DNA from: Taudactylus pleione
Taxonomy: Eukaryota; Chordata; Amphibia; Anura; Myobatrachidae
Direction: 5' to 3'
DNA: 64,000 bases
Assembly (NCBI GenBank): GCA_031769625.1
Contig: JAUIMM010000694.1
Location: 4,486,501 to 4,550,500, forward strand
Shown: positions 24,324 to 33,764 of the stretch, piece by piece
Layout of the letters: every line of letters starts with the position of its first letter
Position numbering within the stretch: position 1 is the first letter of the stretch
The notes under the pieces: model-generated
Database searches by the model: none
The model's input: only the letters and a program-made list of their open reading frames with translations
What the model was told of the DNA's origin: nothing
Made by a program: the position numbers and the translations under genes

Positions 24324-24923
24324 GGCCCTGATTCAGAGCCGGACGCTATTTGCGCTCGCTCGTCCAGAAAATAGGGGTGGCTATTCAAATGAACCGTTCG
24401 CTCTTTGCGGTCTGTTCACACCTCTAGGTCTGAACGAGCGAACAAAACTTGCGGTCGTTTTTTGGGAAACTACACCCCCTGGCCGCTCGCATCCTACGTC
24501 ATGTCCGCTATTTATTAGATTAATCGAGTACATCGACCAGCGTATGAACTGCTCGCTATTCTTGTGGTTGGTTTTACCTACCACAATCTTACAAGCAGTT
24601 CTGACTATAAAAAAACCCAGTGACGTGCTCAATGACGCTGCTGTATTAATTATGCACACCCATAAAACGCCCGTTTTGACCTTTAAGCACGCCTGCGTTC
24701 TGATCTCCACTCCCCGTTTTCAAGCGCCTTCCCCTGTTACCACCCACGTACGTCTCCTCCTGTCACTCAAAATAGCAGGCATTCGCTATAATAGCGAACA
24801 AACGATTTTCGGCCGCACTGACTCGTTCGCGCATGCATATTACGATCCGTACGCATGCGCAGTTGTGCATACATCGCTCGGAACGAACGAGCGGCCGCTT
24901 ACGAGCGGCTCTGAATCAGGCCC
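24324..24923. mobile_element. GGGCCTGATTCAGAGCC MITE, family A copy 2 (600 bp, inverted)
   Basis: The ends are GGCCCTGATTCAGAGCCG (one base changed) and the complement of GGGCCTGATTCAGAGCCG. The flanks share AGA (24321-24323 and 24924-24926). It aligns in reverse with 16578-17176 across the whole length, sharing for example TCAATGACGCTGCTGTATTA, CACGCCTGCGTTC and ATTTATTAGATTAATCGAGT. No coding capacity. Confidence 0.88.
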
Positions 24924-25113
24924 AGAGCCTCATCACTCATGCTGCTCTGTGCCTGGCGGTTTCCAAAGAGGTTCTGCAACAGTCACCATTTATGCTCTGA
25001 GGGACACGGCCACACACCTTTGCACCGTACAAAATGTTGTTTGAGCATAGTACCTAAACTGCCGTCCTTTGATAACTTTCTTTATATTTGCTGAGTCAGA
25101 AGAGATCATCGTT

Positions 25114-25160
25114 GGGCTTGATTCAGGGGTGGACGCAGTTGTAGCCATGACAATGTTTTT
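25114..25160 (+). mobile_element. Solo MITE terminus (GGGCTTGATTCAGGGGTGG)
   Basis: A variant of the shared MITE terminus with no partner end nearby; probably truncated. Confidence 0.35.
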
Positions 25161-25435
25161 TTACACAACAGCGTCTGCCGGCCACGAGTTGTGACTGGCT
25201 CGCGGCTGGCACCATGTTTTAAATGCCCCCGGCACTGTGCCGCTATTTCACCGTGCCTGATTTGCTACAGTGCAGCAGGTACATTTGTTTCTACCTTGCC
25301 CCCTGTCCAACCAGCCCTGCCCTGTCGCCCCATCATAGTCCGGCCTTTTTCTGCCCCTGTGCCTCCCACAGGTACAACCTTCCCTGCCTGCCCTGTGCCC
25401 CTTCATTAAGGTTGAGCCTTCTATGGGCACTAATG

Positions 25436-26191
25436 GTGTGTAGTTTGTATGTTCTCCCTGCGCTTGCATGAGTTTTCTCTGGGTGCTCCGGTTTCCTCCC
25501 ACACTCCAAAAATATACTGGTAGTTTAATTGGCTCCCAGCAAAAATGAACCCTAGTGTGAATGTTTGTGCATGTACATGTGGTAGGGAATATAGGGCCTG
25601 ATTCAGACCCACTCGCGAGCGGCTGTCCGCTCGCAAGTGGGTCGATGGTCTGCACTGAGCATGCGCGCGACGGAGGGAGCTCCGTCGTGCGCATGCGCCA
25701 GACACGACGAGCGAAGGACTTTCCTTCGCTCGTTGTGTCCGGTCAAAGGGGGCGTGCTGTCAATGTTGATTGACAGCACGCCCCCTTTGGTGGGCGTGCC
25801 GGGGGCGTGCCTCCCTGACGGGGGCGTTCCCACGGGAACGCCTCCCGTCAGAAGCCGGCCCACTGACATCACTAGTGATGTCAGTGGGAGTGATTTTGGC
25901 TCTGATAGAGCCAAAATCACTCCGGAGTTTGCGGTTGAAAACCTCAACCGCAGGCTCCGGCTCGCAATTTCGATGGTCGCGATGGTCGGCCATCAAAATG
26001 CACGCTCGTATAGCCTGTGGGTGGTGACCCACAGCTATACGAGCGTCCAGGAGGACGCTCCATGAAAATGGAGCCCGGCCCTCATTCAGAGCGTGCGCTC
26101 TGCTCAGAGCGTACGGCTCTGAATGAGGGCCATAGATGGTAAGCTTCACTGGCGCAGGGACTGATGTGAATGGCCAAGCGCTGTGGAATAT
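25436..26191 (+). mobile_element. L2-type LINE 3' end, split by the serial-hairpin MITE
   Basis: From about 25436 the sequence reads TAGTTTGTATGTTCTCCCTG, GGTTTCCTCCCACACTCCAA and TTTAATTGGCTC, the widespread L2-type 3' region, up to GGGAATATA at 25593. It resumes at 26132 with ATAGATGGTAAGCTTCACTG and GGGACTGATGTGAATGGCCA, followed by AGCGCTGTGGAATATG. The 538-bp MITE between them is flanked by ATA, so the two parts form one former L2 tail. Confidence 0.8.
25594..26131. mobile_element. Serial-hairpin MITE, intact copy (copy 2, 538 bp)
   Basis: It starts GGGCCTGATTCAGA, ends with TCTGAATGAGGGCC, and is flanked by ATA (25591-25593, 26132-26134) inside an L2 tail. Almost the entire element is consecutive hairpins: 25606-25643, 25659-25696, 25701-25739, 25745-25790, 25816-25852, 25859-25888, 25888-25922, 25922-25960, 26003-26045, 26043-26058, 26057-26074 and 26077-26131. 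Most stems are perfect or nearly so over 8-20 bp. The last hairpin contains the right terminus twice, inverted. No coding capacity. The 3-bp duplication and terminus place it with the other GGGCCTGATTCAG elements (PIF/Harbinger-like, tentative). Confidence 0.92.
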
Positions 26192-27276
26192 GAAAAGAGT
26201 GTGTGTCTCAAACCATGCCCCCTATTTGAGTGACCACACCCTTTTTTCGGGGGAACGCAAGCTACAAAAGTTCACTTTTCTCTAACAGACACCCGGCCCC
26301 CTGCAACTGTAGATTATATATACATAATATGCTAAAACTGGGACCACCCATCACCAGATCTCTAGTTTTGCCTATGGAAGGAACCCATCGATGTAACAGT
26401 TATATCGGTAACATATTCCCATTCCTGCAGTCCATGACCTAGTCCACAGAGGCCCTTCATCAGAACAAATTGAAACATTTTGCACCAATACAAAATTTCA
26501 GAGATACAATACGTACAGCTTCCTAGTGACCACCATACAATACACAGAGCATCCTAGTGACTGCTAAACAATACAGAGTGCATCCTAGTGACAATCAAAC
26601 AATACAGAGAACATCTATTTAACCAGTGTACAATATAAAGAGCACCCTAGTGACTGCCTTACACTACAGAGAGCATCTTAGTAATGGGGGTAAAAGGGCA
26701 TTGACAACTCCATGTACGGTACTCTGAAAAATCGGATACACATAGGAGATAGGAACTCCTGCAATGGACACTCTGAGGCAGACAGAACTCAATGGATCAG
26801 AGAAGAGCGGGATAGAGACTTTATTGATTACCCTGCCTCACTCCAAATTAAATTTTTGTGTGTTAAAACACAATGCTTAAATTATAATACTATTGTGTAG
26901 CATACATTCAATAGTTGATGGCTTAGGATACCAAGGTAAAGGTTGCTTTCCAAGTAAAAAAAAATTTTTTTTTTTTCCTACCTTATATACCCCCGTTTCA
27001 AATCCAATTTCGCCAAGTTATTAATATCAGGTGAAATTGCCATTCTAAAAGCTTTGTCTATCGGATGCTATTCAGCATATTGACAACGCCATAGTGTCCT
27101 TGGACTTGAAAGGTGCAGGAGGTCAGGCATTGCTGAGATGTGCTCATTTCCTGTGCCCCAATAGGGTAGATAGAAGGGAGGGGGGGCCTAGGCTTCAGCC
27201 TGATAAGCTAATTGGATGATCAGGCAAAGGGGCTGTAGCTGCCAGCAGTTACAGATGCCTGATTTACTATTGTTTG
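26135..27276. other. Non-coding DNA with a degenerate short tandem repeat
   Basis: After the L2 tail no gene is seen. At about 26505-26690 a phrase like ACAATACAGAGAGCATCCTA followed by GTGACTGC recurs about five times with a period near 40 bp and much decay. An A/T homopolymer junction lies at about 26958-26982. Confidence 0.45.
26505..26690 (+). repeat. Degenerate minisatellite, about 40-bp unit, about 5 copies
   Basis: Repeated CAATACAGAG...CATCCTAGTGAC motifs with substitutions and small indels. Confidence 0.6.
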
Positions 27277-27284
27277 CTAAGACG

Positions 27285-27619
27285 CAGGTGCGTATCTATA
27301 ATGGGTGGGGAACACGGGCCCCGCACCTTACACCCTGCACCCATAATATAACTTATCTCTCCGGAGTCCCACGTCGGCGCTGGCATCCGGTGCTGTAAAA
27401 CGACTGGAAAATGGCTGCGGCGGCCATATTGCCATCGTTTGCGCATTTTCCTGGTACTCTGTGCATACACTATAGACTCTGGGCACACTCTAGTGCCCAG
27501 AGTCTATAACTCTGGCGCTGGCCGCGCACAGCTCAGTGCGCTGCCGGCTGCCAGGCAGAGACGAGGGGGGCGGTGTCGGAGACAGCACATGGGCCCCCTC
27601 CTCTCTAGAAACGCCCCTG
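27285..27619. mobile_element. Non-autonomous hAT element (335 bp)
   Basis: The left end is CAGGTGCGTATCTATAATGG and the right end reverse-complemented is CAGGGGCGTTTCTAGAGAGG. The flanks are CTAAGACG (27277-27284) and CTAAGATG (27620-27627), an 8-bp duplication with one substitution. No transposase is present. It includes a CTAGTGCCCAGAGTCTATA hairpin partner near 27470-27510. Confidence 0.85.
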
Positions 27620-27627
27620 CTAAGATG

Positions 27628-28524
27628 GGAATCCGTAGGGCTAATACGGGGTCCGTGCATCTGCAAGCAGAGAGCTGCACTACCTATTGATTATATGCCA
27701 GCCGCCACAACTGTCATCATGGGCATCGACACTTGCGCCAGCCCAATGCTTAGGTGCCAGTGGCCCATCAGAAACAGGCTGCCCCTCGGCGTGTGACTCA
27801 GAATCACATCGGACATTCGCTAGACTCCCCCAACATGCCTATGGCGCTCCCGCAAGAGATCCGTCTGACTCAGAGAGCCTCTCCGTGTTTCTCTCTTTGG
27901 GCGGAATGTACTAAGCATGGCATCCGCCACGTGGTACATTCTGCCTTTATTCGGGTACATACTGGGGTTGGTTACTTTGGTATGTACTTAGAAATGTGAT
28001 TTAAATCTGCTGATAAGAGCTGTCCTTTGTGATAGCCTCGGATAGAGGGACATCCGGGTTTGACACTCAGAAAGGCCGCGCACCACAGGGGAACTGGGAG
28101 GGATCCAGTTGGCATTTTCGGGGGTATTACCACTTTTTTGTACATCCCAGCCCTTTCTGTTTAGCACTATTTGCCATTAGTGCACATACAGTATGTGCTG
28201 CACTTGCATGTAAGTATCGCAGTGTCATTATTTGCAAGCATGTGCAAACACACTGAAGTACTGTATGTTTTGTGAGGGGGGGGTATTTTTTTTCCTCTGA
28301 ATTAAATAAAACATTTTAAAATAATACTTTTTAAAATCACGCTGTAGCGTTTCATTTAGTCTTTACTTTAGATGGGGACGCTGTGGCTATTATGTTCTTA
28401 TTAAACATTAAATCAATACATTTATCCCCTGTAGTGCAGCATCAAAGGAACGTTAATACATTCTTAGGAAACATCCTGACCGATGTATATATTTGCATTT
28501 TGGATGCGATACATCCCACCGCTG
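27628..28524. other. Non-coding DNA with a MITE-like hairpin
   Basis: At about 27900-27945 GGCGGAATGTACTAAGC and its near-complement GTGGTACATTCTGCC form a hairpin that looks like one end of a MITE. No partner end is certain. No gene is seen. Confidence 0.35.
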
Positions 28525-28532
28525 ATCACATG

Positions 28533-28983
28533 CAGGGCCGGCTCTAGGGGTGTTTGACCACTGCGGTCGAACAGGGGCACCACCCATAGAGGGCGCACCC
28601 CTCCCCAACATCTCAATTTCAGCGGGACAGTACTGTCCCACTGTTCCACTCGTGGGCCGAAGTGGCCCGCGGGTGGTCAAATCAGGAGGTTGGGGACCCC
28701 CACAGCCGCAGCTGTGCGGCGGTGCCAGACACCGTAGACTGTATGGATGCTGAGCACATGAGCATCCATTCAGTGATGGCAGAGGGCTGGCGGAAGCCCA
28801 GCTAGTGAGGCTCCCCCCATCCTGACATTATTTGGAAGCGTGCCATGCGGGTACACCTCCAAATAACGTGACCTAGGGGGCATGGCCTATAGTAATTAGG
28901 TCACGCCCCCATTTTCGAGAGTGATGTTGGGGCGCACTGTAGAGAGCCGGCACTGGGCGCTCCGAGTCCTGGAGCCGGCCCTG
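28533..28983. mobile_element. Non-autonomous hAT element (451 bp)
   Basis: The ends are CAGGGCCGGCTCTAGG and, reverse-complemented, CAGGGCCGGCTCCAGG. A perfect 8-bp duplication ATCACATG lies at 28525-28532 and 28984-28991. No coding capacity. The terminus is close to those at 23116-23800 and 32230-32507. Confidence 0.92.
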
Positions 28984-28991
28984 ATCACATG

Positions 28992-29962
28992 CATACCAAC
29001 GTTAATAACACGTATGCATGTGATAATAACACGGTATGCACGTACAGTTGTGATTCAATTCGTAGAGGACAGCAATGCCGGTAAGAGCTGTCTTTGGTAA
29101 TGAGAGGACCTCCTGGTTTATGCTTCCTCTTGCACATGGCTGCCCTTCCCCCAGTACATGCGGGAGCCATGGGGAACTCTGGGAAATTCCTAGTGGATCC
29201 CTCACAGGGAATATTGTGATAGGAAACCTATAGGCTTCAATAAGGCAACACCATCTATGGACCACCTCACCTGTCAGGTACAAGCTCCAGAAAGTCTTGT
29301 TTTCCAGAGCTTTGTACACACAGGAAATGCGGACAAACCTCAGAAAACTGCAGTTTACGTATTTTTGATCTCGCATTTCAGTGTTAGTACGTCCCGCCCT
29401 TTGTAACGCTGGATAGGAAAGCAAGATAACATCACATGGGTCAGAGAACGTTTACGGATGTGGAATCGGAAGGTGGACAAGGTTAGAGAGCTCCAGTTAC
29501 TTCACAGTCTCCTAGGATTACATTTGGGACTCCAGAGGAAAGGGCTAGATGTTGTCTTTTTTTGTAAACTTACTATAAATGAACGTGATGTACTATGATA
29601 AAAGGAGAGATAATGATGTTACAGTACCAGCTCTGGACATCTTGCAGTGTGTTGGGTCAAGGCGTTGGAATGTGAAGCAAGTTCCTACTGATAAATGTAC
29701 AGTAGCACTACCTGATTTCCCGAGGAAGTTGTTACTGTACCCACAAACTGGTGAGTTGCTCATTTTCATTTATATTTTAGCCTAAGGTTTACTCATTGCT
29801 TTTTGTTAGTGAAGCATCTGCCGTGAGTCAACACAGAATTTTTGGAGCATTTTGCTAAAATCACTCTTACACTCATAACTGGGCGATCACACCCCATCTA
29901 CAGTCGGCTTCACCGCAGAGAGGACGCTTACTAGTAACGCCTGCTCTCCGCCATGTAATTAA
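28992..29962. other. Non-coding DNA, nothing firmly recognised
   Basis: I see no gene, RNA gene or paired transposon ends. The flank of the 28533 hAT element continues here without obvious repeats. Confidence 0.35.
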
Positions 29963-30400
29963 TGGCCTTATTCAGGGATGGAGGCTTTTGAACAACTGCA
30001 AAATAAATATGTTAATGCCGGGAGGTGGCGTATGAAGGAAAAAGACCCCTCCTGCTGGCATTTCAGATCCAATGACTGCGCCTGAAGACGCAGGATCAGA
30101 TCAACATTGCAGCATTGCCCATCTGAGTTAGCCTAGGTTTACTGAGGGTGGCCAGCTCCTGCCAGTAAATCTGCTTTGGAACACGCAGACACTGGGTACT
30201 CTTGGTACTCTTAGAAAACAGGGCCAACACGCCCCCGTTTTCTGGAAAAGCAGGCATCCCTGCCCCATCCCCACCCCCAAATGGACGCAACATGTCAATC
30301 ATATTGTAGCTTGGGGGCACTGCGTGCGATCACGCAGGACTTGTTCTGTACATGCGTAGTCTACCCACCATTGAGTTTGCATACAACTCTTAATCAGGCC
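29963..30400. mobile_element. Degenerate GGCCTGATTCAG-type MITE
   Basis: The left end is TGGCCTTATTCAGGGATGG and the right end is CTCTTAATCAGGCCTA, decayed versions of the shared terminus. The ends are about 435 bp apart and no open frame is meaningful. Boundaries are approximate. Confidence 0.5.
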
Positions 30401-30425
30401 TACTGTATATTCAGACAGCCGCTAA

Positions 30426-30706
30426 AGGTGGGTACACACTAGGGTGACGGATCTGCCGTCAGCCAGACGAGTCATGCCTGATGTCACAACTGGACGAGCA
30501 TTTACATGTGCCTGCCTGATTGTGATGTCAGTCACACGCCGCTTCTGCAGCGTGTACGGGCGATCGTCCGATATATCGACCATCGGCTGTGCCGCACAGC
30601 TGATACAATATGTCCGTGAACGGCTCGTTCGCAGACATATCCTCTGTACACACTGGCACACACGATATTTGAACGGCCGATATGTGGGCCAGTATGTACC
30701 CAGCAT
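30426..30706. mobile_element. MITE with GGTGGGTACACACTAG ends (about 281 bp)
   Basis: The left end is AGGTGGGTACACACTAGG. The right end reverse-complemented reads ATGCTGGGTACATACTGG. The interior is CpG-rich with CGATCGTCCGATATATCGAC-type inverted repeats. Open frames on both strands are by-products of the palindromic structure. Superfamily unassigned. Confidence 0.65.
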
Positions 30707-31755
30707 AAAACACTGTAGTTACAGAGACGCTTCGCTGCCCCAGTTTGGCTTTGCTGAAAACATGCACAGCCCTTACTAAATAGCAATTTTGTAGCTGCAA
30801 TTTGTATATTACAGCTGGGTGTTTGTATTATTTAGAAAATGAGTTCTTTAGGCATTTCTGTCGTGCCCATAACTCGAGACCTAAGACGTGTACTGTCACT
30901 TTAAGAGAGGAGTAATCCTGTTCATTACATTGGTAAATGCCCCTTGAAATTCCTGTGATGGAATTCGTCCCATTTCCCCCTCTCTATCCGGGACCTAAAT
31001 AAGACAATATTCTTCTTTTTGTACAGAGAATAATTTACCTTGGCTATTTTCTGCTCAACTGCCTGCTCCACTCAACCAAAAAAAGAAAACCTTTATTTTA
31101 TTAGCTGAATGAGAGGCCTGCTGTGAAAAATATATCAGAGGAAAAGTGGGAACGAGCTTTGTCCCCAGGTGAAGGAAATGTGTTGCATCTACTTCACTTT
31201 CCTCCTGTATAAAGATTCAGAAGCGCAGGGCCAGGCCAGGGAGTCACAATCAGCATTTAAATGGAAATATTTGCTGTGTTGTTGTACTGGTGGAAACAAA
31301 GGGCACAGCAAACAGGCTGCACCGGCATTAATCGGCATCTAGTGACGTAACATCGGCATTGCTTGGCAAAGCAGCAGCCAGCGCCAAATGTACTGCAGGG
31401 ATTTAATGTAACAAAGTCTGCACGGTTCTTACAGCCAGCCCCACATGTGTAACCCGCCTCTGCAATGCACCTGAGACGCTGCCTACCTGTTAATTAAGTT
31501 CTCTTCCTCTGGTTCTTTCACAGGTCGATTAGAGAATAGTCATGATTAACAAAAGGAATTCATAAAAAAAAAAGTAATTTAATAAATTGGTGCTTTCAGC
31601 GATATGAAAATGTTTTCAGGGAACATGAATTTAATTGGCAAGCAGCAATGGGAGGGTGGTGCGCGTTTGTGGAAGATCCTAAATGAGCATAAAGGGACTT
31701 TAACCATAAGAAATTATATTTGCCTAATTATGCCTAGCAGATATATATTATATAT

Positions 31756-31813
<58 letters not shown>

Positions 31814-32061
31814 ATATCCAAATGAACTGGCATTCAGAGGTTTTTTTGCAATCTAGCCGCTCACTGCCCGTCACTTCCGGATGTCGCAGGGCTTGTTACC
31901 ATGGTGCCCAAATGGTGCATTCCATGGGTCCCGATTTCTGCGTTCCACGGAAGCCATTAGATTGCGCTCCAACCACAGGAGGACCTATACGCAGGGGAAA
32001 AGTACACACACATATAATAAATACATACATATAGTTCTAACAAAAGTACTACAGAGCAGGT
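30707..32061. other. Non-coding DNA with an (AT)n run; possible conserved stretch
   Basis: 31220-31500 is non-repetitive with balanced composition and looks like single-copy DNA, perhaps a conserved non-coding element; this is inference only. An (AT)n microsatellite lies at 31741-31811. From about 31820 the sequence may already be the leader of the retroelement-like ORF at 32062. Confidence 0.35.
31741..31811. repeat. (AT)n microsatellite
   Basis: An AT dinucleotide run, interrupted near 31749-31761 and uninterrupted from about 31762 to 31811. Confidence 0.95.
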
Positions 32062-32665
32062 TTGAAACGCCGTGAGACGGATTTTTCACTACACGGCATT
32101 TCTTTATCAGAATACTACCGCGATCATAAAATTCCACGCGGTTTCAGAGTACATAATGTACCGACGATTGGTCGTAATAATCCTGAATTTGTGAAGAAGT
32201 GGATTGCAATCCTAAACAAATGTGCTTATCAGGGCCTTAGCTAGGGTAGTGCGGCAGGTGCCATCGCACAGGGCACCACAGGTCACGGGGCGCTGTTTGG
32301 GCCTGTCAAATTTCTATTTATTATCATTCTTGTTTGTAGCTTCCTCTTATTTCATCCCCAGCATCTCCTGGCCTCTCCTATCTCTTCCCTGGCCCTTCCC
32401 CATGAGGCCATGGCCCTTTTTTGGGTGCATTATGTCCCTTTGAAAAATGAGGGGGGCCCCAATGCTCTTTCTGGCACAGGGCACCAAAAAGTCTAGTTAC
32501 GGCTCTGGTGCTTATGATTTGATGATTGCTGTAATAGAGGAATCCAACCGTGAATTACAGATTACGAAAGATAAGATTAAAACTTTTGAGCTGTTGCACT
32601 TGAAGACCCTTAAGGATGAAGTCAGCCAGGATTGGCTTAATAAATTAGAATACCAATGTGCCTAA
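32062..32665 (+). pseudogene. Retroelement-like ORF split by a hAT MITE
   Basis: Two open segments, 32062-32229 and 32516-32665, lie on either side of the hAT element at 32230-32507 and are in register across it when one copy of the 8-bp duplication is removed. The first contains YYRDHKIPRGFRV and PTIGRNNPEFVKKW; the second is Lys/Glu/Leu-rich and probably helical, ending at a stop at 32665. No zinc finger, protease or polymerase is seen. The composition and the repeat-rich setting suggest an N-terminal structural protein of an amphibian retroelement (Penelope-like is my best guess), but I do not firmly recognise the family. No initiator is certain upstream. Confidence 0.45.
32230..32507. mobile_element. 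Non-autonomous hAT element (278 bp) inside the ORF
   Basis: The ends are CAGGGCCTTAGCTAGG and, reverse-complemented, CAGAGCCGTAACTAGA. A perfect 8-bp duplication GTGCTTAT lies at 32222-32229 and 32508-32515. The interior has tracts such as GGGCACCACAGG but no coding capacity. It interrupts the open frame at 32062-32665. Confidence 0.9.
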
Positions 32666-32882
32666 AAGTAGACTGGGGTATCACCGGCAAGTGGACGAAG
32701 AGCCTTTCAGAGTCATGGCAACAGCGTCTTGTAGTTTGGATATGGGGATGTATTACTTTGTTTTATAATGAAGACTGAAAGTGAAATGAAAGCAATAAAT
32801 CGCTTCCTGGGGTAATGGCTATGAGGCCCCCGACAACCAACGAGTAGCTACGGTCTGCGCTTTCATCACATCTGTGGAGTCA

Positions 32883-33424
32883 GGGGGTCATTCAGACCAG
32901 GTCGTTAGCGCCGATGTGCTCGGACCGGGTCGATGGCCCCCCACAGAGCATGCGCACGACAGCGCCGGCGCTGTCGTGCGCATGTGTGAGACCCGCTACG
33001 ACCGACAGCGCCGGTCGTAGTGGGTCTCGATCCAAAGAGGGCGAGCTGTCGATGTTGATTGACAGCTCGCCCCATTTGGAAGGCGGGCCGGGGGGTGGCA
33101 GCCCAAACGGGGGCGTTCTATGGGAAAGCCTACCATTTGGGGGCGGCCCCACTGACATCACTAGTGATGTCAGTGGAGAGCTTCCGGCTCAGACAGAGCC
33201 AGAAGCTCTCCGGGGCTTACAACAAGGGAGACCCTACCCTAGGGTCTCGTCGTAAGCCCCGATGGTCGCGATGGTCTTGACCATCGCGACCATCACCTTA
33301 GGCGGTCGTAAAGCTGTGGGTGTTAGCCTTACCACCGCAAAGGAGGACGTCTTGAAAATTCAAGAGGTCCTCCCCTCATTCAGACCGACCGCACGCTCTG
33401 TGCGACCGGCTGTGAATGAGGTCC
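32883..33424. mobile_element. Serial-hairpin MITE, intact copy (copy 3, 542 bp)
   Basis: It begins GGGGGTCATTCAGACC, ends GAATGAGGTCC and is flanked by TCA (32880-32882, 33425-33427). It has the same order of hairpins as copy 2: about 32949-32985, 32990-33030, 33039-33072, 33104-33141, 33149-33177, 33176-33210, 33211-33261, 33261-33294, 33343-33372 and 33376-33421. Several stems differ in sequence from copy 2 yet still pair. No coding capacity; the open frames across it are side effects of its structure. Confidence 0.9.
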
Positions 33425-33431
33425 TCATTGT

Positions 33432-33764
33432 GGTCCTGATTCAGAGGTAGGCGCAGTGTCGATGTTGGATGCAAGTGGATGATTTATTTCAGTCTACGCA
33501 TGCGTCCTGCTGATTATCTCACCACAGAATGTATTTAGAGGCAGGGAGATGCTATTTCAGTGTGCGTTCCTGGGTAGTAACGAGGGGGGGAGGGCTAGCC
33601 AGACACGAGCTTGTCATGCTCAGTAACTTCGGCGGATTAGCAGCGCGGCCGATGAGCATCTCTGTACAAACCCCGTCGCTGGTGGCATTTGCGTAAAGAT
33701 GCTGTTGCGCTGAGTAAAAAGCTGCAGTCGGAGCTGTATTTGCGTCCACCTCTGAATCAGGCCC
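33432..33764. mobile_element. GGGCCTGATTCAGAGGT MITE (333 bp)
   Basis: The left end is GGTCCTGATTCAGAGGTAGG and the right end is CCACCTCTGAATCAGGCCC. The flanks are TGT and TGC. It lies only 7 bp from the serial-hairpin MITE on its left. It has the shared terminus with yet another interior. No coding capacity. Confidence 0.78.

Noticed and set aside
25637..26149. Open frames on both strands of 85-142 codons over the serial-hairpin MITE
   Set aside because: The palindromic structure opens frames on both strands at once; equivalent frames in copy 3 are not conserved as proteins.
30422..30800. Overlapping open frames on both strands around 30.4-30.8 kb
   Set aside because: They coincide with a palindromic MITE and are explained by it.
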